Source: Methanotrichaceae archaeon (GTDB taxonomy: Archaea > Halobacteriota > Methanosarcinia > Methanotrichales > Methanotrichaceae). From it: a DNA stretch of 12,077 bases. A program made the position numbers and the translations under genes. Below the pieces are notes generated by a model. That model made no database searches. It saw only the letters and a list, made by a program, of their open reading frames with translations, and had not been told where the DNA came from. Numbering within the stretch: position 1 is the first letter of the stretch; each line of letters opens with the position of its first letter. The stretch is taken from assembly GCA_013329455.1 (NCBI GenBank), contig DUKF01000125.1, positions 910 through 12,986 of the forward strand, read 5' to 3'. Of the stretch, positions 6,882 through 12,077 are shown piece after piece.

Positions 6882-8033
6882 ATGAATCCCGAATCCAAGA
6901 GACCTCTGGACTTCAGCCCTTCCGGTATCTGGTTTCGCAGGAACCGGAAGAACATGTACAGCATCGCTGCCCTTTTGCACCTGGTCGAGGGCGCGGGCCT
7001 CGCCAATCGGCCAAAGGAAGGGATCATGCTCTACAGCTTTGCCTCGGCCCAGGCAGAGGAAGTCTACCGAGAGGTTGCAGGCTCAAAAGTCGAGGCGGTC
7101 TTCGTGGCCGGAGGCCCCCACCCCTCGGCAAGGCCTGAAGAGGTGCTTCGATATTTCGACTACGTCGTCATCGGCGAGGGTGAGGAGACTCTGCCGGAGC
7201 TGATCGGGGCGATCAAGGAGGGGGGCGACCCAGAGAGGGTTCGGGGCATCGCCTACAAGCGAGATGGGACGGTCCGGATCACGCCTGGGCGGGATCACGT
7301 CGACCTCGACAAATACCCTCCCTTCCGCCCTCCGATATTCTCCCCCATCGAGATCAGTCGCGGCTGCCCCTGGGGTTGCGCTTACTGCCAGACACCCTGC
7401 CTCTTCGGAAGAAAGATGCGCCACCGGTCGATTCCGACAATTTTGAAGTACGCCCGGTGCTACTCGGACCTCAGGTTTACGTCGCCTAACTCCCTCGCCT
7501 ACGGCTCCAACGGCGTCCATCCCAGGATCGATAAGGTCGAGCTGCTGCTCAAATCGCTCTCAGAGCTGGAGAAGCCAATCTACTTTGGGACCTTCCCCTC
7601 AGAGGTGAGGCCAGACTTCGTATCTGAAGAGGCCCTGGACCTCGTGATCAAGTACTGCAAAAACCGCTACCTCAGCATCGGTGGCCAGTCGGGAAGCAAC
7701 GAAGTTTTAAGAAGGATCGGCAGAGGTCACGACGTCGATGTCGTTAGACGAGCCTGCGACATGTGCCTCGACCGGGGGATCGTTCCGAACCTCGACCTGA
7801 TCGTTGGCCTTCCGATGGAGACGCCAGAAGATCAGAAAATGACCCTCGACCTTGCGCGCGATGTCGTCGGAAAGGGCGGACTGATCAGGGCCCACTACTT
7901 CATGCCTCTTCCAGACACCCCCCTCGAAGACGCCCAGCCCGTGCCGGTGGTGGACGAGGTGGCTAGAGAGATGGGAAAGCTCGCCCTGAGGGGAAAAGCG
8001 ACGGGAAAGTGGGAACCCGAAGGTCAGAGGTAA
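6882..8033 (+). CDS. B12-binding domain/radical SAM protein, MJ_1487-like
   Basis: This protein of 383 residues starts with a Rossmann-like B12-binding-type domain (about 45-112; note AGGPH at 76-80 and GEGEE at 98-102) and continues with a radical SAM domain (about 155-340). The Fe-S cluster motif CxxxCxxC is Cys162, Cys166, Cys169 (GCPWGCAYC). The classical cobalamin DxHxxG motif is not visible, as in many relatives. The layout fits the archaeal TIGR04013-type family, whose reaction is not established as far as I know. The ATG at 6882 is the first good start in frame. The purine-rich GGTGAGGGGG at 6856-6865 is rather far from it, so the start is moderately sure. Its 3' end overlaps the convergent gene on the minus strand by 10 bases. 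Confidence 0.85.
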   Translation: MNPESKRPLDFSPSGIWFRRNRKNMYSIAALLHLVEGAGLANRPKEGIMLYSFASAQAEEVYREVAGSKVEAVFVAGGPHPSARPEEVLRYFDYVVIGEGEETLPELIGAIKEGGDPERVRGIAYKRDGTVRITPGRDHVDLDKYPPFRPPIFSPIEISRGCPWGCAYCQTPCLFGRKMRHRSIPTILKYARCYSDLRFTSPNSLAYGSNGVHPRIDKVELLLKSLSELEKPIYFGTFPSEVRPDFVSEEALDLVIKYCKNRYLSIGGQSGSNEVLRRIGRGHDVDVVRRACDMCLDRGIVPNLDLIVGLPMETPEDQKMTLDLARDVVGKGGLIRAHYFMPLPDTPLEDAQPVPVVDEVAREMGKLALRGKATGKWEPEGQR

Positions 8034-8365
8034 AAGCGCTTGAATGGTCGCCTGTAGTCGTCCTGGGGCTTGTACTTCACCACGATCTCGTTTTCGTCCA
8101 CGTGAATCTCCTTCACAGACTGGGCGAACATGTACCAGGCGTAACCTCGGTCCGGCATTTTCAGCTTATCCGGCAGGCTCGAGATGAACTCAGTCTCGTT
8201 CAAGATGTAAGATCTGAGAAGCTCACTTCCCGAGGCGAAGAGGAAAGGAAAGCCCACCCGCTCCACCTCTTCTGCCATGCAAGGGTCGGTCAGCCTCAGC
8301 CTCTGCTTGAGATACTCGCGGTAATCTTCCTCTGTGATCACAATCTCTTTCAATTCGCTCAACAC
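8024..8365 (-). CDS. Hypothetical 113-residue protein
   Basis: I do not recognise this protein. It is 113 residues, soluble by composition, charged, and rich in Glu, Lys, Tyr and Phe. There is no signal peptide or membrane segment. The N-terminal half looks helical and the end is basic-aromatic (RRPFKRFYL). It begins with GTG at 8365, preceded at 5 bases by a good ribosome binding site, GGTGA (8370-8374), which favours this start. The T-rich ATTTTTATC just upstream (about 8398-8407 on the minus strand) could act as a TATA element, leaving a leader of about 10 bases. The overlapping plus-strand frame (8009-8533) lacks such signals. Its 3' end overlaps the radical SAM gene by 10 bases. Only one cysteine (in DPC near residue 29) is present, so it is not a zinc or Fe-S protein. 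Confidence 0.7.
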   Translation of the reverse strand: MLSELKEIVITEEDYREYLKQRLRLTDPCMAEEVERVGFPFLFASGSELLRSYILNETEFISSLPDKLKMPDRGYAWYMFAQSVKEIHVDENEIVVKYKPQDDYRRPFKRFYL

Positions 8366-8397
8366 GACTCACCGGAATCGAGTCTAGCAAGAGACGA

Positions 8398-8434
8398 GAT
8401 AAAAATTGCGGGGCGGGTCTGCCTCAAACCCCGC
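8398..8434 (-). terminator. Terminator-like hairpin with T-tract, minus strand
   Basis: The minus-strand stem GCGGGG/CCCCGC (8429-8434, 8408-8413) is followed by AATTTTTATC. It would end a minus-strand transcript coming from the structured gap. The T-tract doubles as a possible TATA element of the 113-residue gene. Read on the plus strand there is no T-tract after the stem. Confidence 0.45.
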
Positions 8435-8642
8435 GACCCGGATTGGGAAAATTCGTCGAGCTTTCCCGGGCGGGCGGCTTTTGCGGGCCATTTAGGAGGG
8501 AGGGCCCAAGACCGCCACGCCTTTCGGGGATGAAGGGCGCAAACCCTTCAGGATGATGCGGGAAAACTATGCCCCGCATTTAAACCATCCACTGCGAACT
8601 TTCGCTAGCTGGCTCATCGATCAGCCAGTTTGCAGATATCGG
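8399..8642 (-). ncRNA. Candidate structured non-coding RNA
   Basis: The 310 bases between the Fe-S scaffold gene and the 113-residue gene hold no convincing protein gene but at least six hairpins. Stem pairs in plus coordinates: 8594-8598/8601-8605, 8609-8614/8623-8628, 8556-8562/8573-8579, 8531-8537/8544-8550, 8473-8477/8512-8516 around 8485-8489/8503-8507, and 8445-8450/8462-8467. The TATA box at 8661-8675 predicts a start near 8642, and the terminator-like hairpin at 8398-8434 predicts the end, giving about 244 bases. I see no hallmark of tRNA, rRNA, RNase P RNA or SRP RNA. It could instead be a long structured leader of the 113-residue gene. Strand and borders are inferred. Confidence 0.4.
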
Positions 8643-8660
8643 ACAGACGTAAACCTGATC

Positions 8661-8675
8661 TTATTTATATATATG
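8661..8675 (-). promoter_or_regulatory. Strong TATA box facing the structured gap
   Basis: On the minus strand this reads CATATATATAAATAA, the best TATA match in the right half. It lies immediately after the stop codon of the Fe-S scaffold gene. Nothing on the minus strand starts within 290 bases except the candidate RNA. The sequence is near-symmetric, but a plus-strand use would run antisense into the scaffold gene. Confidence 0.5.
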
Positions 8676-9287
8676 TTATTCGACTGAAACGTCCAGATCC
8701 AACCCCGAGAGGGCACCCAACACGTCGTCGGCCATGGTGGACCTCGTCTCCTCGTCGATGTCTTTTGAGAGGACGACCTTGATCCGTTTTCCATCGATCT
8801 CGATCTGATCGACCCTCTTTGCTGCGACGATGTTAAGCCCCTTGGCGGGATCGAGAACGCCGGTCAGCATCCTCTTCACGAAATCCTCGTCGACTGCCCT
8901 CTTACCCTTTTTCGCCTCGTACTTCATTATCGCCGCTTTCAGGCTGGAGGTTGCAAGCTGGGCACAGTGGACCTTGTGCTTGGGAAGGCCGCCAAGCTCC
9001 TCCACGACGTCCTTGAAGTGAATGTTCTTAGCTTCTTCCAGGGTCTTGCCTTTGGCGAGTGTCGTGGTGACGCTGGTGCTGGCGATGTTTGCTGCGCACC
9101 CGAAGCTCTCGAACTTTATGTCCTCAATCACCTCGGTATCGGGATCGACCTTCATGTACAGCTGGACCATGTCGCCGCAGGCGGCGCTCCCCACCTTCGC
9201 GGTCACGTCCGCATCTTCGATCCTTCCGGGGTTTCTGGGGTTTTTAAAGTGGTCCAAGACCTTTTCAGTATATCCAAGGTTGCTCAT
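8676..9287 (-). CDS. IscU-type Fe-S scaffold fused to a MIP18-like domain
   Basis: Residues 1 to about 128 are an IscU/NifU N-terminal scaffold domain, on which Fe-S clusters are built before transfer to target proteins. The three cluster cysteines are present: Cys37 in AACGD (with Asp39), Cys64 in FGCAAN, and Cys108 in HC (His107). Residues about 132-203 form an extra domain. Its VLDPAKGLNIV near 144-154, the beta-strand pattern after it and the ending DVSVE resemble the MIP18/DUF59 family (PF01883), which also serves Fe-S assembly. The usual IscU is about 130 residues, so this is an extended form. ATG at 9287 is preferred over TTG at 9293, because GAGG (9296-9299) lies 8 bases before it. 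It follows the DHH gene by 17 bases in the same direction, so both probably share a transcript. No cysteine desulfurase gene is adjacent. Confidence 0.85.
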   Translation of the reverse strand: MSNLGYTEKVLDHFKNPRNPGRIEDADVTAKVGSAACGDMVQLYMKVDPDTEVIEDIKFESFGCAANIASTSVTTTLAKGKTLEEAKNIHFKDVVEELGGLPKHKVHCAQLATSSLKAAIMKYEAKKGKRAVDEDFVKRMLTGVLDPAKGLNIVAAKRVDQIEIDGKRIKVVLSKDIDEETRSTMADDVLGALSGLDLDVSVE

Positions 9288-9304
9288 GATCAAGCCTCGA
9301 CTTT

Positions 9305-11449
9305 TTATTCCGACTTCGAGCTTGCAGAAGGCACGGGGTCTACGGAACAGGCTGCTATCTTCTCGACGAGCTTTGCCAGAACCTCTGTTCTCATCCCGCC
9401 GACGAACTTGATCGAACCGACGACTAGGTGGCCGCCGCCGTTGACGCCGCCAGCCTTGATCTCTTCGCGAAGCTCTCGAACCATCACTGGTATGTTCATC
9501 CTGACGCCGCGGCTCCTCAAGACAGCAAAGTCAGGCCCGTACCCGATCGTCACCACGGGCTTTCCGTCGTATTTCTTGCAGAGACGATCGTGAACCTCGC
9601 CCGAAGTCTTTCCAGGCGGCGGAAAGGTGAACTTGTGTGCGAAATTCTCGACGTCGAGAACGTTCAATACGGTTCCGTTCGGCAAGGTCTGGGTCTTGAC
9701 GTGGGAGAAGGAGGCCCGGATCTGCTCTTCTATAGCCTCGTTCGCCTGCTCGCAGAGAAGCTGGACGATATTCCTGTGCCGATCGAGCCTTCCGAGGCAC
9801 AGGATGTCGTTGACAAGGCCCCTTCCGTCGTTGAACCTCAGCCAGAAAGCCTCGTAATCGAGGGCGAGAGCGATCTTCTTCAGGTCTTCCAGCTTGAACC
9901 TGTCCTCGACGAGCTTTATGTACCTTCCAGCCTCGGGAGCCTCGCTCCTGTCGCCGACAGCCGAGACCGCCGGAAAGTGCTTGATCTTCTCCTCGACTTC
10001 GGGGTTGATCATCCTCGCGATCTCTGTCGCGATCATCCCCGTGGTGATTCCGAAGTCGCCACCCTGGTGGGCGGGGTTTACGTGAGTTATGAGGTACTTG
10101 TCGACGGCCTCGTCGGGGTGGTGGTGGTCGACGACGAGCATGTCCAGGCCGTAGATCTGGGCCTGCTTCATGGCGGGCACGTCCTCCTCGGTTGAGCCAT
10201 TGTCCATCAGGACTATGAGCGGCATCTTCTGGTCGTGACGGGATTGGTCATCGAGAGCGTAAGTGAGGTCCTTCGTCACGTCCTCAAGCTCGTAGAAGGG
10301 GGCTTTCGAGGGGGCTCGCCTGTAGTTGTAGTGCTCGGCGTCGGATCCGCTAACCTCCCTTATCAGTGGAAGGATCGCGGCCTCGATCGCGACCGCAGCG
10401 CTCATCCCGTCGGCGTCAGCGTGATGCCTCACCACGATCGGCTTCGATTTAAGGATCGCCCGCTTGATCTCTTTTGCGACCTCTTTCATCTTGGGCTTCA
10501 GTTTTGTTATTATCTCGCTTTCCACCAGAAGTGGCAAGTCGTGGGGCTCTGCCCTCTCATCGATCGACTTCTCGATCCGGTCCTTGACGACGGAGGCCTC
10601 CCCGCCCCAGAGCTGTTTCATCGACCTGACCTCGATCTGGATCTGGCCGTTCCTTACTGAGACGTCGCCGATCGCTCTCACGATCATCTCGCTATCGATC
10701 TCTGGGTAGGCCCGAACACCCGCACGCTCGAAGGCTGCGCAGAAGACGAGGCTGCTCTCGTCGGCCACCGTGAAGATGGTGGGGCCCCCGGTCTGCTTAA
10801 CCTGGATCACTTCGCCCTCGACGCAGATCATCTTCCCGACGTGTCTTTCGAGTTCATCGACTCTCGTCACTGGAAGCTCCTTTCTGACCTCCAGGGTGTG
10901 GTGCTCGCCCACTTCGGCAGGCTCAAGCTCGATGTTGCCGTTCGGGGCGACGTTTCTCACCCGGACGTAGATCTCCTCGCCCACATCGGGCGTTCGTTTC
11001 AAAAACTTGTTGTGGGCAAGGCCCCGGACGTGATCGTTCAGGTCCACGAAGGCCCCGAAGTTTGCGATCCCCGATACCTTCCCCTGGTACGTGTCTCCGA
11101 TCACCAGGTCGTCGGTATCGCAGGCCTTGTCCAGAACGTGAACTACGGGCTTTTTGGCGCAGTTAATACAAAGCTCGCTTTTGGTGGTGAGCTTGACGCC
11201 GCATATGGCGCAAAGGTACTCTCGTCCCAGGCCCCCACACTCTTGGCAGGTCTCGGTGACGGGGATTTTGCCCTCGCCCTTGCAGACGGGACATTTGGTC
11301 GCCCCCTTGCTCACCAGATCGTCGATCTCGCTGGCAGAGGCCTCGCCAAGGCTGACGGACTCGATCTTGCCATTCCCCTTGCAGTTGGGACAGGCACTCT
11401 CTCCCACCGTCGAATAGCCCTTGCCCCCGCATTTCTCGCACAGTTTCAT
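9305..11449 (-). CDS. Archaeal RecJ-like DHH phosphoesterase with zinc-finger, S1 and OB domains
   Basis: The protein has 714 residues if it starts at MKLCEKC. Order: four DnaJ-like CxxCxGxG motifs (Cys4, Cys20, Cys53, Cys68) and another Cys pair set (Cys80/Cys83, Cys94/Cys97); an S1 domain (about 114-178); an OB-fold domain (about 204-280); a DHH phosphoesterase core (about 335-520); and a DHHA1-like end (about 590-695). Catalytic motifs are HHADADG (342-348), DNG (416-418), DHH (441-443), Asp500 and GGGH (671-674). The metal ligands look complete, so I expect a Mn-dependent nuclease or phosphodiesterase acting on single-stranded nucleic acid; RNA or DNA preference is unknown. The frame stays open to 11923, but that part is antisense to trm56. 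ATG 11449 lies about 28 bases from a TATA box, so the mRNA is probably nearly leaderless. Confidence 0.88.
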   Translation of the reverse strand: MKLCEKCGGKGYSTVGESACPNCKGNGKIESVSLGEASASEIDDLVSKGATKCPVCKGEGKIPVTETCQECGGLGREYLCAICGVKLTTKSELCINCAKKPVVHVLDKACDTDDLVIGDTYQGKVSGIANFGAFVDLNDHVRGLAHNKFLKRTPDVGEEIYVRVRNVAPNGNIELEPAEVGEHHTLEVRKELPVTRVDELERHVGKMICVEGEVIQVKQTGGPTIFTVADESSLVFCAAFERAGVRAYPEIDSEMIVRAIGDVSVRNGQIQIEVRSMKQLWGGEASVVKDRIEKSIDERAEPHDLPLLVESEIITKLKPKMKEVAKEIKRAILKSKPIVVRHHADADGMSAAVAIEAAILPLIREVSGSDAEHYNYRRAPSKAPFYELEDVTKDLTYALDDQSRHDQKMPLIVLMDNGSTEEDVPAMKQAQIYGLDMLVVDHHHPDEAVDKYLITHVNPAHQGGDFGITTGMIATEIARMINPEVEEKIKHFPAVSAVGDRSEAPEAGRYIKLVEDRFKLEDLKKIALALDYEAFWLRFNDGRGLVNDILCLGRLDRHRNIVQLLCEQANEAIEEQIRASFSHVKTQTLPNGTVLNVLDVENFAHKFTFPPPGKTSGEVHDRLCKKYDGKPVVTIGYGPDFAVLRSRGVRMNIPVMVRELREEIKAGGVNGGGHLVVGSIKFVGGMRTEVLAKLVEKIAACSVDPVPSASSKSE

Positions 11450-11472
11450 CCCTAAGGGGAAGACTGCCAAGG

Positions 11473-11482
11473 GATTTATCGG
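11473..11482 (-). promoter_or_regulatory. TATA box of the DHH gene
   Basis: The minus strand reads CCGATAAATC. It is centred about 28 bases before the ATG at 11449, the spacing expected when transcription starts within a few bases of the start codon. It shares the GATAAAT core with the divergent box at 11500-11509. Confidence 0.5.
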
Positions 11483-11499
11483 TTTTGGAGGGGACAAGG

Positions 11500-11509
11500 G
11501 GATAAATAG
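11500..11509 (+). promoter_or_regulatory. TATA box of trm56
   Basis: GGATAAATAG is centred about 26 bases before the ATG at 11531, so the transcript is probably leaderless, in agreement with the lack of a clear ribosome binding site just before that ATG. The two divergent boxes lie about 27 bases apart inside an 81-base intergenic region. Confidence 0.5.
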
Positions 11510-11530
11510 CATCTCGGATCTCTTTCGGAC

Positions 11531-12067
11531 ATGCGAGTAGTGGTTCTGCGGCTTGGCCACCGGCCAGAGCGGGACAAGAGGATCACCACCCACGTGGGCC
11601 TGGTGGCAAGAGCCTTCGGAGCCGAGGAGATGCTCCTTGCCGGAAGGGACGATAAGCTGGTCGGTGGCCTCGAGGACGTCGTCCTTAGGTGGGGCGGCGA
11701 CTTTCAGGTGAGGTCCAATGTCAGCTGGAAGCGTGAGGCGAGACTCTGGAAGGAGTCCGGGGGCAAGATCGTCCACCTCACCATGTACGGAACGCCCTTT
11801 TCGGAGTCCATCAAGGAGATCCGTCAATCCGAGGCTGTGATGGTGGTGGTGGGGGCAGAGAAGGTCCCACCCGAGATCTACGAGATGGCGGACTGGAACG
11901 TGGGCGTCGGAAACCAGCCCCATTCGGAGGTGGCGGCTCTAGCGGTCTTTTTGGACAGGCTCTGGGAGGGCGAGGAGTTGGAGAAAGAATTCGATGGAAA
12001 AATCCAGGTCGTCCCAAGCCCCAGGTACAAGACGGTGATCGAAAGGCGAGAGGAAGATGAGGGCTGA
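11531..12067 (+). CDS. trm56: tRNA (cytidine(56)-2'-O)-methyltransferase (aTrm56)
   Basis: This enzyme methylates the ribose of C56 in the T-loop of archaeal tRNAs, using S-adenosylmethionine. The 178-residue protein is of normal length for aTrm56 (PF01994, SPOUT class). It begins with the family signature [10 protein letters not shown] (3-12), continues [18 protein letters not shown] (14-31), and has the SAM-binding knot region around VVVGAEKVP (105-113) and [14 protein letters not shown] (125-138). SPOUT enzymes act as dimers. It is divergent from the DHH gene across an 81-base gap. The stop is 10 bases before the window ends, so nothing is known of what follows. The identification is firm, since the N-terminal signature is highly characteristic of this archaeal family. 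Confidence 0.93.
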   Translation: MRVVVLRLGHRPERDKRITTHVGLVARAFGAEEMLLAGRDDKLVGGLEDVVLRWGGDFQVRSNVSWKREARLWKESGGKIVHLTMYGTPFSESIKEIRQSEAVMVVVGAEKVPPEIYEMADWNVGVGNQPHSEVAALAVFLDRLWEGEELEKEFDGKIQVVPSPRYKTVIERREEDEG

Positions 12068-12077
12068 TCGCCCCTTG

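Noticed and set aside
8009..8533. A 174-codon plus-strand frame covering the 113-residue gene and part of the structured gap
   Set aside because: It overlaps the radical SAM gene end, runs through the hairpins, and lacks a ribosome binding site, while the opposite strand has GGTGA before a GTG start.
8399..8642. Structured gap as RNase P RNA, SRP RNA or tRNA
   Set aside because: The conserved core sequences of these RNAs and a tRNA cloverleaf are not visible on either strand.
11450..11923. Upstream extension of the DHH reading frame (158 more codons)
   Set aside because: It lies antisense to the well-supported trm56 gene, has no family resemblance, and the start at 11449 begins exactly at the zinc-finger domain with a TATA box at proper distance.
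1..12077. CRISPR array, insertion sequence, integrase or toxin-antitoxin genes
   Set aside because: No regularly spaced repeats, transposase or recombinase motifs, or short paired toxin-like genes were found.

Overview
This is archaeal DNA, most likely from a methanogen. The evidence is an aTrm56-type tRNA methyltransferase, an archaeal RecJ-like DHH protein with zinc-finger, S1 and OB domains, an MJ_1487-type B12/radical SAM protein, TATA-box promoters just upstream of starts, and GGTGA ribosome binding sites. The two halves look different. Positions 1 to about 4,860 use mostly CGN arginine codons and resemble Methanomicrobiales. From about 5,000 on, the DNA is richer in G+C, uses many AGG/AGA arginine codons and resembles Methanotrichaceae (Methanothrix/Methanosaeta). 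The boundary lies in the 256-base gap 4859-5114. It could be a horizontally acquired cassette or an assembly join; the sequence alone does not decide.

Left half, all on +: an AT-rich leader with a promoter (1-331); a cytochrome bd subunit I-like membrane protein (332-2017) with no subunit II gene beside it; a terminator-like hairpin; then three genes overlapping by 4 bases: a tandem universal stress protein (2077-3300), an ABC ATPase (3297-4262) and an ABC-2-like permease (4259-4858). The stress protein and the ATPase, otherwise unrelated, both end in a ~50-residue domain that I read as PCP_red (PF08369), the C-terminal domain of the protochlorophyllide reductase B subunit. Shared tails in adjacent coupled genes, behind a haem-protein homologue, suggest an undescribed tetrapyrrole- or redox-linked system. 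This is the most interesting part of the window.

Right half: adenine deaminase (5115-6860) and a B12-binding/radical SAM protein (6882-8033) form a + strand pair. A 113-residue orphan (8024-8365, -) converges on them. The 310-base gap 8366-8675 is full of hairpins, with a strong TATA box at one end and a terminator-like hairpin at the other, so it may encode a minus-strand non-coding RNA. A minus-strand operon follows: a 714-residue DHH phosphoesterase (9305-11449) and an IscU-type Fe-S scaffold with an extra C-terminal MIP18-like domain (8676-9287). The DHH gene shares an 81-base divergent promoter region with trm56 (11531-12067, +); both TATA boxes sit where they would give nearly leaderless transcripts.
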